Of a stretch of 64,000 bases of DNA, positions 41,223-52,250 are shown piece after piece (positions within the stretch are counted from its first letter, which is position 1; the number at the start of each line of letters is the position of its first letter). A program made the translations under genes and the position numbers. This stretch comes from Chondrus crispus. Taxonomy: Eukaryota > Rhodophyta > Florideophyceae > Gigartinales > Gigartinaceae. The notes below the pieces were generated by a model. It had not been told where the DNA came from. It worked only from the letters and a program-made list of their open reading frames with translations, and did not search any database. The stretch is from positions 248,001 through 312,000 of the forward strand of contig NW_005178983.1 in the NCBI RefSeq assembly GCF_000350225.1, given 5' to 3'.

Positions 41223-43283
41223 ATGACTGTGGGCCGCCGGTGGGGGAGGCTGGATGAGGAACCGGAGTCACCGGTCCGGAGAAGCAAGCGATTGCGGCGT
41301 GGCCTCGCTTCCGAGACAAGAACCGTGGCTGATTGCGGACTTCCCTCAGTGGCTCGTAAAAGGAAAAGAGCCAACCGCGGAAGCCACGGAATCTCAAGCC
41401 ATGAGCCCGAGAGCAGGGAGGGAGATGGTAGCGCTCTCGACTTGAGCGCGGCGATCCCGACGCGACTAGACAGTGAAATCGGGCCTCTGGCCACCAACGT
41501 GGCACTACACTTGGATTCTACGGTCCCCAAACTCAGTCGCCCTACAGATGTCCTTCCCCCGGACCGAAGTTCTTCGCCCCCCGCTGTTGTCGCCGGAGCG
41601 TCGACTGGCGACACGGCCGCGGGTGCCGACGCAGCTGTACCGCAGCGGCAGATCGCATCACTGCTCAACCGTGAGAGAGCGAGGGCTGATGAGCAACACA
41701 TTTATATGCAGACAATGCAAGAAGTGAAAAAGCTACAAGGTGAGAAGATCAATTCGTTAATGATCGAGGTTGCTCGGCTGAATGCGCAGGTGATGGAGCT
41801 CTCGCATGCCAAGGCTGCGTTGGAGGTCCTGGTTGCAGGTTCGTCTCGTGGAGGACGCCAGGCTGCCGCCGCTGCGGAGCGCGCAGTCATTGCGACCAAG
41901 AAGAAGCGTCAAAAGGACGAGGCATTCCTTGACACGATCACCCCGCTTCAACGCGACCTTGTCGTGGTGATGAAATATGCCTCTGATGACATCGCGCGTC
42001 GTTGCATGCGCAATCTTACTCCGATGGAGCAGTCGCCAGGAATTGCAGACTATCGGTGGGTTCCCTCGCCTCTGAAGATCGCTGAAGGCCATGGGATCGG
42101 ACTGCTGGGAGGCGGCACTCGAGCGGCGGTACCACCACTCGATGTGGCGAAGCTAGGCATTACAAACGGCGCACTTTTACCGCCGCAATTGTCTCCTACC
42201 ATTCTGGCTCGCACTGCATACAAGATGGCTCTCGAAAGCGGATCGCTTACCAGTGCTCTGAGAGCAGCATCCAAGGAGGAGATTTCAGGCGCATGCATCT
42301 TCAATGGCATCCAAGGGGCATCTAAGCTCTCTGCGGAGGTGGCTGACAAGGCGTCGTCATATATGTCCAGCCTCAAGCGAACGGTTTGGACCAGGCTGGC
42401 CAAGGTGTGGGACGTCACTTGTATTCCGGTTCAAAACAAGCTGAAGAGTGCCTCAGTCGACTACATCATTCATGCTCTGAACAATGCTGCTGGCGAAGAC
42501 GTGAAAATGATGGGAATTGCGTTTGCAGATGACGACAGCGGCGGGATCGACAAAATTATGCGAGCATGTATTGACTGTATTACCTCTGGTAGCCTAGACC
42601 ACTGGCGTACAGTGGTGCCGCCTGGGCATTCAGAGAGCGATAATATTGGAGAGAGTGGCGTTGACATCTTGTTCGTTTTTGACACCGCTCGGGATATTTA
42701 CAAGGAGTGGGCTGGACTACGATTGGGAAAAGAGCGCCTCAGGGCTGGCGTAGCATCAATTTTGACGCTCGCCCGCCTCGATGCCTGGATCGCGACGCGC
42801 TGCGTAATGCAGGTGGCACTGGCGAGGACAGCGCTGGGCATTGCGACAAAATTATCCGACGATGGTGCAGAGGAGAGCGATATACACTCTGCGTTGCTGG
42901 AGGTTCTGAGCAAAGGTGGAGTTTCGCACGCCATGTTCACTGACGTGCTTTCACATTTGTTACCGAAAGCAACGCTGGGTATTCACGAAACGTTGCGCGA
43001 AATAGTTGAGAGGGTTGCTCCAGAAGAGCTGGAGAAGACTCTGATCTCTGATGCCAGCGGGGAGACTTTTGAGCATGCAAACGATACGAGGGAGATAACC
43101 TTTTCGTACGTCTGCCCGTATTCGATAAAGGAGGGCAAGGACTGCGACCGCGTCGTTCTCAGACCTTCAGCATTCAAGAAATATGTCTGCGATTGGATCG
43201 GAGATGTGTGCGATGGCTTGGTGGGCGTTAGCGAGCTCACGTCTTCCCAGTTTGATCCGATAAGTTTCGACGGCGAGGGGTAG
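41223..43283 (+). CDS. accessory coiled-coil protein of P (686 aa)
   Basis: Single frame from ATG 41223. Basic clusters RRSKRLRRG (about residues 19-27) and RKRKRANRG (about 46-54) look like nuclear-localisation signals. Residues about 150-205 form a coiled coil (EVKKLQGEKINSLMIEVARL), followed by TKKKRQKDE and a long helical domain. A late segment (VDILFVFDTARDIYKEWAG then LRAGVASILTLARLDAW) resembles, in pattern, the late segment of the 2595-4904 protein. It lies 1.2 kb downstream of the transposase in the same orientation. It is probably the second, DNA-binding or regulatory, protein of this transposon; function is inference only. The reading frame is intact. Confidence 0.65.
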   Translation: MTVGRRWGRLDEEPESPVRRSKRLRRGLASETRTVADCGLPSVARKRKRANRGSHGISSHEPESREGDGSALDLSAAIPTRLDSEIGPLATNVALHLDSTVPKLSRPTDVLPPDRSSSPPAVVAGASTGDTAAGADAAVPQRQIASLLNRERARADEQHIYMQTMQEVKKLQGEKINSLMIEVARLNAQVMELSHAKAALEVLVAGSSRGGRQAAAAAERAVIATKKKRQKDEAFLDTITPLQRDLVVVMKYASDDIARRCMRNLTPMEQSPGIADYRWVPSPLKIAEGHGIGLLGGGTRAAVPPLDVAKLGITNGALLPPQLSPTILARTAYKMALESGSLTSALRAASKEEISGACIFNGIQGASKLSAEVADKASSYMSSLKRTVWTRLAKVWDVTCIPVQNKLKSASVDYIIHALNNAAGEDVKMMGIAFADDDSGGIDKIMRACIDCITSGSLDHWRTVVPPGHSESDNIGESGVDILFVFDTARDIYKEWAGLRLGKERLRAGVASILTLARLDAWIATRCVMQVALARTALGIATKLSDDGAEESDIHSALLEVLSKGGVSHAMFTDVLSHLLPKATLGIHETLREIVERVAPEELEKTLISDASGETFEHANDTREITFSYVCPYSIKEGKDCDRVVLRPSAFKKYVCDWIGDVCDGLVGVSELTSSQFDPISFDGEG

Positions 43284-44214
43284 TACTCAAACCTGGAGGC
43301 TTGTAATAGAACGTAAATACTAGTGCCATACCAAAAAAGGTTCGAATAGTACACAACAATGAATTCCCGGTGATCGGTCTGTCTGTGCCTCCCCCGAACA
43401 ACCAAGCATTTCTTGCGCTAGCATGTTCAACGTAAATTGCGCCGCGCCCCACTCTAAGCACGACCAGCAGACTGGGGCAGTGACGGTGTCTTCTCATTCC
43501 TTAGACGACGTCGAAGCCGCACAGCATGACCTGGACGAAGCAGATGAGCATGGTGCCCAGCTTGCCCACATCGCGAATCGTAAAAAAAATCGCCACCGAA
43601 CCTCAAAGCATTGTTGAAGGTCGCTCTCTGTGCGTGGGAATGCTAGCGGCTACAGGCACGATTGTGCAACAGTGCAGGCGGATGATTTCAAAAAATCCAG
43701 CATGTCGTAATTGTTTGTAACATATATCGAAAAAGAGGTTGACGTTTTCGGTTGGCAGGTAGTCGGGGTCGGACACGAGCCCGCCACTGCTCATATATCA
43801 CCATGCTCGACGCTCCGATGTTCCCTAATGCCGACACGCCTTCCATTGCCACAGCTACTCAGCACACACAAGTGTCAACGTACTCCCAAGAATGATCGAT
43901 TCGAGCCTTTTCTGGCAGCTCATCGTCGTACAACCATAGAACTTGACTACGTTGACCAAAGAAGAAGCACGATGAAAACGTTCAGTTCCGTGAACGAATG
44001 AAATACTGCGTTAAGATGATCAAACGTGGCACGAGCTACAGAGAAGATCTTCTTATCAAACTTCACAGCAGTCGGAAGAAAATGGTCAAGCCAACTTCAG
44101 GAGGTTCTTGAGTTCAATTTCATTGGGGAAGTCGACGGGAGGTGTTCCAACACTGCGGTTAAGCAGAGAGATAAGTACGCATCAAAAAGTAGATGGAGAG
44201 AGGGATCGAACTGA
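43284..44214. other. no recognisable gene
   Basis: About 930 bp between the accessory gene and the Sel1-like remnant. Frames are short and unconvincing on both strands. Confidence 0.45.
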
Positions 44215-45000
44215 GGACCTACGTGCGATTGGGGATCACGGTCATATCGCCGCGATGGTGAGGCTCGGCACACCACTGGAGAAGGGGGCAGACGGGGTCG
44301 ACATGAATGCAGTCCGTGCTGCATAGTTGTACGAAAACGCGATCGACAAGAATGACGTCAGCGCGATGGTCGCTCTCGGCTTGCTGTTGTAGAAGAGCGC
44401 AGAGGGGGTCGATAGGAACGCGGCTTGCGCCGTGTAGTTGTACGAACGTGCGATCGAAGTAGACCTGTGTGTCGACGCGATATACAAGCTTGGCAACGTA
44501 ATGAGGGATGGGAACGACGGAGTTGGGAAGGATGGAGCGCGGGCTGTCAAACTATAGAGGAGGGCGATTGAGGAACAAGATCATGTCCATTCTATATTCA
44601 ATTTCGGCACGCTGCTGGCATATGATGTGGAGGGATTCGAGGGAAACACGGCATAGACAAGTTCGAGCGTGCGATCGAGAAGGGTAATGATGTCGCTTCG
44701 ATGGTCAATCTCGGTCTCTTCCTTCACAAGGGCACTGAGGGAGTCGAGACGAACGCGGTTAACGCTGTACGAATGGGAGATGGTGCATCTCGGCCTCCTA
44801 CTGCAGGACGGCGCGGGGGGGTCGTGAAGAACGGGGTTCGGGCCTCAGAGCTGTACGAGCTTGCGATTGACAGGAGGGACGACGTGCATGCATTGGACAA
44901 TCTTGGTCTGCTGCTACACCACGGCACGGAAGGAGTGGAAATGGACGAGGTCCGCGCCCTGGAGCTGTACGAGCGTGCGCTGGATCGGGAGGTACTTGCG
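44215..45000 (+). pseudogene. decayed Sel1-like repeat gene fragment
   Basis: Successive translated pieces fit the Sel1-like repeat pattern of about 36 residues (A-x2-LG-x-L-x3-G-x-GV-x2-D-x3-A-x2-LYE-x-A). Examples are AAMVRLGTPLEKGADGVDMN, MVALGLLL with GVDRN and LYERAIE, and ALDNLGLLLHHGTEGVEMDE then LYERALD. At least six repeats are visible but they change frame and contain several stops, so the gene is dead. Sel1-like proteins act as scaffolds in protein complexes. No start or end of the original gene is seen. It lies inside transposon P, so it was probably carried there. Confidence 0.7.
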
Positions 45001-45961
45001 GAGGTAGAACGTGTCGGCGAAGAGCAGGGACGGGATGGAGGGCGAGCTGGACGAGAGGCAGCTGTACGAAGGGCTCATGGAGGGCGGAAGGGTCGGCGGA
45101 GACAAGAGGTCGACGGCGTTGCGCGCCACCAACTTGGCGTGCGTCTTGATGACCACGTGAGGGATGAGCGTGCAATCTGGCGGTGCAGATCGGCTGTCCT
45201 ATCAGCTCTCCCTGCACTTTGTGCACGAGCCAGCCTCTTCTCTGCGATCAACTTTGCCGGCGCGACGGCAGCGGCGCGCGTGTGGGGCAGGCGCACCACG
45301 GGCGTGTGGCACGTCTGCGCGGACGACGGAGTCGTGGGCGCAGCTGTCGCCGTGCGGGTGGAGACGCTTCTGCAGCGCGAGCTGACGTCCGGAAGTGGTG
45401 GAAAGCGGAACAGGAGGTTACGAAGAGGGGGGAGGCTGGGCTGCAGGAGTTGCAGCGCCCCCTGTTGGCAGAGGAGCGTCGGATATTAAATGCTGGGGCG
45501 GGCAATGCCTCGACTGCAGCCACGTGTAAAATTGCGCAGGGGAGGAATTTTATTGAATTGCAAGGGTGGGCGGTGGGCCGATACAGAAAAGTTCATTTAT
45601 TTCTCTAACATTATAATCTGTCTTTATTTTCACTAATCAAGGGGGGGCCGATGCACAGGGGGCCGATACTGTAGCACGAAATCGTCGGATATAAATTGGT
45701 TGGAAATTTACTTCTGGCACCGCCAGAAAGGTCGGTAGTTGTGCGCACGCAAAGGCGGGGCGATGGAGAAGGGGTTTCAGCAGGGGTGGTGTGCTTCGGT
45801 ACCACTCCCCTGCTACCCTTTCTTTTGGTCGCGAGTTCAATTCTGCATGAATACTGATAATAAATAAATAATTTGTTGAATTTTAAATAATGTTTAGATT
45901 AATACATAATTTGTAGATTTACACAATTTTAATTTTTGGCAGTGTCCCGCTGCCAAATGTC
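45001..45961. other. GC-rich segment, then AT-rich segment, no gene recognised
   Basis: 45001-45600 is GC-rich and open in several frames without a recognisable domain; it may continue a captured fragment. 45840-45950 is AT-rich, and a small hairpin (TTTGGCAG ... CTGCCAAA) lies just before the anoctamin frame. Confidence 0.4.
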
Positions 45962-47658
45962 ATGAAGATTCGAACGTTGAGACGTTCTTCGGGCAGTACA
46001 CGGCCAAAACTAAAACTAAAACGTGTGATTGAACTCGGCTTGTGCTTCTGGGGGACCTATTGGCTCGACTATTGGAAGCGCAGGAACGCCGTGCTCAACG
46101 TCAAGTGGGGGTTGGACAAGTTCTACGAGGACAACGAAAACGACATTCGCGCCGATTTCGAAGGCGATGATAGGCAAGGTTTTTATTGCCGCGGCGGGTT
46201 TGTCAACCTGGAGGATCTTGGTCCGGAAAGGGCGGCTGCGGACAATTTCGAACGCGCCAGAGAGCCGGGGCTGCGATCGAGGATCCGCGGGCAGCTGCTG
46301 CGAGTGACGGGCGCGCATGCCGCGTTCGAGCCGAGTGGCGAGGACGTCATTCGGATTGGCGGCGGGAATGACCCAGACTTTGTGCTGGACGCCCCGATTA
46401 CGGGCTTGACCTTCTCGTCGTTGCCGGTCTTTCCGTATGCCAGTAAGCGCGACGTCCAGCGACGCGTTTACATCAGCTCGTTGGTCACCCTGTTTTTCGC
46501 ATCATGTGTGGGCGCGTGCTCGTTTCTGAACCTCTTCTTCAAAAAATCCATTACCGGCCTTTTCGGCTCGCATGCGTTTGCCAAGTTTGCCCCAGGTATG
46601 GCACAGGCGGTGATCATTTCAGTTGCAGACCCTCTTTGGAAGCGCGCTACGCTCAAGCTGTCAAAGTGGGAGAATCATCGTACGACTCAGGCGTCTGAGA
46701 ACAGCATCATTACCAAGCGATTTGCCTTTCAGTTTGTGTCCAGTAAGTTTGATGCGTCTTTGCAAGCACATCCAATCCGATTTTGAAAGTTGAACAGACC
46801 TTGCTGACCACTGCGACAGACTACATTACATTGTTTTATATCGCGTTTGTCAAGCCATTCACGCCATCAGACCCTTGCCTTTTGGATGCATCTGGAGCTC
46901 CGGACTGCATGGTTGAGCTTGGGACGCTGCTCACTTCATTGCTCATCACAAAGGCGACGGTGCAGCAGTTCATGGAAGTAGGGATGCCATTTATCAAACT
47001 GCGCGTCACTCAGTGGCTGAAAAGGAGAGAGCATCGCGAGCTAGTTGAAGAAATGGACACGACCCAGCGCATACAACTGCTCGCGGCAGGCGCTACGATT
47101 GACGATGCAGACACGCAAGATCTCGTAGAAGAGTTAAGAATGCCTCCGTATCGGTCGACGGTTGAAGACTATGGAGAAGTTGTAATTCAACATGGTTTTC
47201 TAGTGATGTTTGGCCTCGCGTTTCCGCTCGCAGCACTGATTAACTTTCTCAACAATATGGCGGAATGCCGCACGGACACATACAAAATGCTCGCCGTACA
47301 CCAGCGACCGGATGCTGATGGTGCAGCGGACATAGGAGGATGGTTGCCCGTACTGAAATTTTTGTCCACTGCATCTATCGTGACCACGGCTGCTCTCGTT
47401 ACTATTACGACGCCAGCACTTCAACTGGCTCTCCCGGATTTTATCGGTAACGTTGGTGAGCGGTATCCAGCGGTCTCTTTCTTGATTTTCGAACATGTCC
47501 TGTTGTTAACGCGATGGGTAGTGGACTTTCTGGTATCTGACAAGCCATCGTCGACCTACCGAATGCTTGCTCGACAAGAGTTTCTCATCGCCAAATGCTT
47601 CAATGTTGGTATGCAACCTTACTTTGAATCATCCGCTCACGGTATTAAAGAGGCATGA
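45962..47658 (+). CDS. anoctamin (TMEM16) fragment, spliced, N-terminus missing
   Basis: Two exons, 45962-46742 and 46820 to about 47611-47658, encode the membrane core of an anoctamin, a family of Ca2+-activated chloride channels and lipid scramblases. Recognisable blocks are FWGTYWLDYWKRRNAVL; FAFQFVS joined by splicing to NYITLFYIAFVKPF; EDYGEVVIQHGF; LNNMAECRTDTYKM; and ADIGGWLPVLKFLS. The acidic residues of the Ca2+ site on the TM7 and TM8 equivalents are kept (D and E of EDYGE; E and D of AECRTD). About eight hydrophobic helices are seen. The usual N-terminal cytosolic domain and first helices are absent, and a possible third exon (RHDVLSADKINYVLG onward) may follow. It sits inside transposon P. 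The coding part looks well preserved, so capture is recent or the piece is under constraint. Confidence 0.8.
46743..46819 (+). other. intron of the anoctamin fragment (77 bp, GT-AG)
   Basis: Donor CCA|GTAAGT and acceptor GCGACAG|ACT. Removing it restores the frame across the strongly conserved FxFVxxYxxLFYIAF block, with an Asn codon formed across the junction. Its presence shows the piece was taken as DNA, not from a spliced transcript. Confidence 0.85.
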
Positions 47659-48850
47659 CGTCCTATCGGCAGATAAGATCAACTATGTTCTCGGAGCATC
47701 TGCGCAAACGCTGCGCCTTGGCCGTGAGCCAAGATTACGGACACATTAGGCTCAAAAACTATTAGACAGAGCACCTTCGTAAATTCCTGCAGGCAAGCAT
47801 TCGTGCTGGCTGAATGTTTTTCTGTATACAACATCCATATATCGTCGACAAGCGAGAGCCGAATGGTTTTTGGCCCTTTTGGGACGACATTGCTCTCTCC
47901 CCGAACTTTTTCTCGCGTAAATTTAGCATCCCAGACAGCCCCATCCTGGATCAAATTGATTTGCTGAAGAGCGGCGCAACCGAAAAGGTTGCCAACTTGA
48001 CGGCAGTGTATCAGTCCTTTGCGATTGTCATGTCGCAAACATCCTCATATCATGCCGTGCTTTTTCAGTGGTTGGATGCAAAGGGGCTGCAGGGGAGGCC
48101 AAACAGAACTTTGCGTCTCAGATGTTCCACCACCAGCCTCTAAGACCAAAATATTTTCAACGCTGTGGAAAAAATAGGGTTGTGATGGCGCTTCAAAGGC
48201 GCGAGGATTTCTGTTATTGATGAACTATATCAAAGAGTTTTGGTGAGTGTGACTTGTTGTATTCTCGCTGTTGCACGAAAACACCAGATGTCTTGTTTCG
48301 AAAACTTCTCATAAACCGACGACGTTTTGCAAGATCTCCGGCTATTTGTCAGATCTTGCTAGTTTGAGATAGCTCCCATCAGCTTCATCATTTTATGACA
48401 CATTCAAGTTTTCTATTCTTCTTGGAACTATTCTTGATTATTCCGGCAACTCATCACATTAAGAAATCATTGATTGCTTTTCATTCTGTCCATGGTCATC
48501 CCTCTTCTAGTCATTTGTATATGGACATGTTACATGAGAAAGACTGCTTCGACTTCTGCCTGCTGTGACGAGCTGGCCTGTTCTCAAGCAATACCACATA
48601 TGCAACAGAGTCGAAAGCAAAATAGCCTCACTCATTCTGTCTTGTTCAGATAATCGCGCATCACCAAATCATACTCGATAAGCACAAGTGTGCACCAGCT
48701 TTAACGCGAACCAAGGGCTGACGAAAAGAGCGTTCAAAATGAATGGTGTTTCTCTATCCCCGCAACGCGGACAGCGAATATAGATAAGACTCTAAATGGA
48801 GTGTTCTGACCCTTGAGCCACATGGTTGCTTCCAGTTTATGTAAACTCCA
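47659..48850. other. no firmly recognised gene
   Basis: May begin with the last anoctamin exon (to about 47750-47765). A 110-codon frame at 47814-48143 (DSPILDQIDLLKSGATEKVA) is not recognised and could be another carried fragment. The rest, 48150-48850, is AT-rich and featureless. Confidence 0.4.
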
Positions 48851-49246
48851 CATTTGTGTGAACGTAGCCCATGAACACCCATGCACACCAATGCCTGCAT
48901 GAGCTCGCATTGAACATATCTGAATTGGTTTGGCCATCATTACCCCATGCAGACATAGACTGTTGCATGGACGGTTCTATGGAACATGTTTGGCAAAACT
49001 AAAACTTGGATTGAATCCGCCATGCGGAGCCCATGAACACCCATGCACACCAATGCCTGCATGAGCTCGCATTGAACATATCTGAATTGGTTTGGCCACC
49101 ATTGCCCCATGCAGACGTAGACTGGTGCATGGACGGTTCCATGGAACATGTTTGGTATTGCATAGGACCAGGCCTAAGCAAATCCCCATGGAAAAGTTAT
49201 GATAACCGCTCCAATTGTGAGCATGGGCTTGCATGGTCTCTGCATA
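48851..49246. repeat. right subterminal array of P
   Basis: A block of about 167 bp (CCCATGAACACCCATGCACA onward) is present twice in tandem, near 48869 and 49031, with CCATGCA, TGCATGG and CATGGG motifs in both orientations. These match the CATGG/TGCA theme of the left array. Confidence 0.8.
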
Positions 49247-49276
49247 GGAAATTTTAGAAAATCAGAAATACAGACG
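49247..49276 (-). repeat. right terminal inverted repeat of P
   Basis: Ends ATCAGAAATACAGACG, the exact inverse of the left end, and is followed by the AA duplication. Confidence 0.85.
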
Positions 49277-49278
49277 AA

Positions 49279-50380
49279 TGCGTTTTTGCGTAGACTACCG
49301 CAGGCTGAACGCAGTGACGGTGAAGGACACGTACCCCTTACCGCGTATGGATGAGTGTCTAGACTCGCTTGGTGACACCAAGGTTTTCTCCGCGTTGGAC
49401 GCGATCTCGGGATATTGGCAGATGCCCATCCCTGAGCGCGACCGCGACAAGACCGCATTTTCGTGTCACTCAGGACTGTATCGCTTCTCAAGATTGCCCT
49501 TCGGGCTAACTAACGCGCCAGCGACGTTTCAGAGAGCAACGGATATTCTGCTCTCTCCGTTCCGTTGGAAGTGCTGTTTGGTGTATCTGGACGACATAAT
49601 AATTTTTAGCAAGTCATGGGAGGAGCACATCGTGCACGTGGATGAAATACTGTCTGTATTGGAGAAGGCAGGTGTGAAGCTCAAGCTTCGCAAGTGCGAA
49701 TTTTTCGTCGAAAGGATCAAGTACCTGGGCCATGTCGTTCGGCCAGGTACATTGGAAGTGGACGCTGCGCGAACCGTCGCATTGGAACAAGTGAGGTACC
49801 CTCAAACGCAGACCCAGCTCAGAAGCTTCTTGGGACTTTGTAATGTCTACCGCAGATTCGTTCGGCATTATGCGAAAATCGCACATCCGCTCAACCAACT
49901 GTTGAAGAAAGGACAACCGGTCCAGTTGGAAGGATTCGACGAACCGTGCAAGAAAGCTTTTCATAAGCTCAAGGACGCCATCCTGGCACCGCCGGTGTTG
50001 GCCCTGCCGAAGAAGGACCTACCCTACTCGGTAGATACCGATGCAAGCGACTACCAAATCGGCGCTGCATTATTTCAAACACACCGAGATGCGCGACGCA
50101 AACCCATCGGGTTCTTTTCAAGAACGTTAGCCGCAGCCGAGAGAAACTATTCGGTATCAGAAAAAGAATGTCTAGCGGTAATTTGGGCCGTACAGACTTT
50201 AAGACCATATCTATATGGCGAGCACTTCATCGTCCATACCGACCATGCCTCATTGAGGTGGTTGATGAACGTAACCGACCCCAGCGGGAGATTAATCAGA
50301 TGGAGGCTACGCCTCTCGGAATTTGATTTTGAAATCAAGTACAAAAAGGGCAAGGCAAACAGCCAGGCGGACGCTTTGTA
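49279..50380 (+). CDS. reverse transcriptase and RNase H region of element B, right of the transposon
   Basis: Carries [24 protein letters not shown], the catalytic CLVYLDDIIIF (YxDD), YLGHVVRPGTLE, FLGLCNVYRRF, and the RNase H start YSVDTDASDYQIGAALF with HTDHASLRWL later. All are classic Ty3/gypsy blocks and well preserved. The region belongs to the same element as 29532-34451, separated by transposon P. Confidence 0.9.
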
Positions 50381-50384
50381 AAGG

Positions 50385-52250
50385 TTGCGGACCGCAGGAG
50401 AAACCGTCGACGAAATCGACGAGGAAATTCCATGCTTTATGGCCGAACCGGCCGAGGGTACAGTGGAGGACGAGGAAAGTTTTGACGCGATAGACGACAT
50501 CCTCGCTATTGAGGGGGGGACCGCCCCTGATCGCCTGGATCAATTCCAAGCTGTCACTCCGGAGGAGCTCATTCTAGAGCAAGCCTTCGACCCCTTCTGC
50601 AATCGCATCAAGGAAGAAATGGACGCCGGAAAGGTGAGAACGTTCAGCACGGAGACCGAGGAACTCGAAGGAACTCTATGCCGTACTGCGGCGGAGTTTG
50701 TACAAGTAGTAATACCACAATCATTAAGGGACCGCGTCCTAGGGTTGAGCCACTACGCAAAACTAGCAGGCCACCCGGGAGGCAGGAAACTTTACAAGAC
50801 ATTGAGAAGATATTTTTATTGGCCTACGATGGCCCTAGACTGCTACGCAGTCGCGAAGAATTGCGCCGCATGTGCGCGGGAAAGGGTGAAGTTAAGAAAA
50901 AACACGAAGGAAATGAAGCTGTTCACGCCCAAAGCCCCGCTGGAGTTTGTCGCAATCGACATCCTCGGCGAGTTAATTACAACTAAACGAGGGAATCGGT
51001 ATATTCTCGTGATCAGCGATCGATACTCGAAACTGGTACGAACCGTACCGTTGAAGAAGATATCAGCTGCGCACATCGCACAACCCTTCGTTCACCATTG
51101 GGTATTCGTGTACGGACCGCCGGTCAAGCTGCTGTCCGACAATGGAACACAGTTCACGGCCCGGTTCTTTCAGAATGTCTGCCGAATTCTCCACATACGC
51201 AATGTGTTCACGACTACGTACCACCCGCAAGCCAACAGCCAAGTTGAGAGGTTTAACCGCACGCTGACTTCCGCGTTGCGAAAATATGTTGGAGAGCATC
51301 CCAAGGACTGGGACCTATTTAGCGACGCTGTGACGTTCGCATACAACACGCAAGTTCATCGAACTACGAACATCGCGCCCTTCGAGCTGGTGTTAGCTCG
51401 GGCGCCGAGAAGCATTGCGTTACAATTGCAGCCAAGTTTGGAAGGATTTAGCTCGAATCGAGCGTATTACCTGAAATGGCAGTCGTGGTTGGAAAGCCTG
51501 ATGAAAGGCGGTGATAAGAGCATGCGAAAAGAACAAGCGCGCTACAAGCGAAACTTTGACGCAAGGCTTCGCAGACCGAAGTATGACATCCCTTCAGGAT
51601 CCTACGTTTTCCTCCGGAAGGAACAGGGGACCGCAACAGAACCTAGACATAAGCTGGCACAAGTTGCCACGGGACCGTATGCAGTTAAGAAATCAGAGAA
51701 GAACACGGTTGTCGTCGCCATAGGCGACCAAGAAGAGCGCGTGTCGCGGGATAGAGTCGAATTAGCCCCTAGTCCCATGGACTACATGCCGATATCAGGC
51801 CTACGACAGGCTCTACAGTTCCTCAGCGGACGCGAGGGGAATCAAGAACGCGACGCGATGGAGAGTGAGGAAGGTTTTCCCACGCGAGCGCAGAGGTTAG
51901 AGGACGAGGAAGATGTTGTCAGTCGAAACCCGTCAGCGGAGATACCGCAAGACCTACGGAGGACAAGTAATTCAGAAAAGTTGGAGGAGTCGGAGAGTCT
52001 TCAGGAGGGGGAAGAAATTAGCCCCAGACGCGAGGAAGACAATGAGAACGCCGAGTACGTGATAGAAAAGATCATCGATCACGGGTATCAAGATGAGGAA
52101 TTAATCCTCAAGGTGAAATGGTATGGATATGAGACGAAGGACGTGACGTGGGAACCTGTCGCACAATTGCCGCGCAGCGCCGTGGTGCGATATTTCCGAA
52201 GGAAGAAGTTACCCTTGCCGTCGCAAGTCGCGTGTGCGCAAGCGGGGTAA
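50385..52250 (+). CDS. integrase and chromodomain region of element B
   Basis: Zinc-binding HHCC region (LSHYAKLAGHPGGRKLYK ... CAACARER), catalytic core (VAIDILGEL, LSDNGTQFTA, SQVERFNRTL: D, D, E), a variable basic/acidic linker, then a good chromodomain (YVIEKIIDHGYQDEELILKV, KWYGYETKDVTWEP) in the last about 70 residues. In chromoviruses this domain guides integration to marked chromatin. Confidence 0.9.
   Translation: MRTAGETVDEIDEEIPCFMAEPAEGTVEDEESFDAIDDILAIEGGTAPDRLDQFQAVTPEELILEQAFDPFCNRIKEEMDAGKVRTFSTETEELEGTLCRTAAEFVQVVIPQSLRDRVLGLSHYAKLAGHPGGRKLYKTLRRYFYWPTMALDCYAVAKNCAACARERVKLRKNTKEMKLFTPKAPLEFVAIDILGELITTKRGNRYILVISDRYSKLVRTVPLKKISAAHIAQPFVHHWVFVYGPPVKLLSDNGTQFTARFFQNVCRILHIRNVFTTTYHPQANSQVERFNRTLTSALRKYVGEHPKDWDLFSDAVTFAYNTQVHRTTNIAPFELVLARAPRSIALQLQPSLEGFSSNRAYYLKWQSWLESLMKGGDKSMRKEQARYKRNFDARLRRPKYDIPSGSYVFLRKEQGTATEPRHKLAQVATGPYAVKKSEKNTVVVAIGDQEERVSRDRVELAPSPMDYMPISGLRQALQFLSGREGNQERDAMESEEGFPTRAQRLEDEEDVVSRNPSAEIPQDLRRTSNSEKLEESESLQEGEEISPRREEDNENAEYVIEKIIDHGYQDEELILKVKWYGYETKDVTWEPVAQLPRSAVVRYFRRKKLPLPSQVACAQAG

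Larger units (their letters stand above)
34452..49276 (+). mobile_element. giant Plavaka/CMC-type DNA transposon P with host-gene cargo (14,825 bp)
   Basis: The ends are inverted repeats of about 30 bp. The outer 16 bases, CGTCTGTATTTCTGAT, match exactly at both ends, and TCTAAA and TTTCC follow in register. It is flanked by a 2-bp duplication AA (34450-34451 and 49277-49278), and both sides are the same retroelement's RT region, so the borders are well supported. Contents in order: left subterminal array, two long palindromes, Plavaka-like transposase, accessory coiled-coil protein, Sel1-like remnants, anoctamin fragment with intron, right subterminal array. CACTA-type elements in plants are known to carry captured gene pieces; the same is inferred here. 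The transposase has one frame change, so the copy may no longer be autonomous. Confidence 0.85.

Noticed and set aside
45780-45860. tRNA-like or SINE promoter (GAGTTCAATTC box)
   Set aside because: Only a weak B-box resemblance; no A box at proper distance and no cloverleaf seen.
47814-48143. 110-codon frame after the anoctamin fragment
   Set aside because: No recognisable domain, and a comparable frame exists on the opposite strand. Not listed as a gene.
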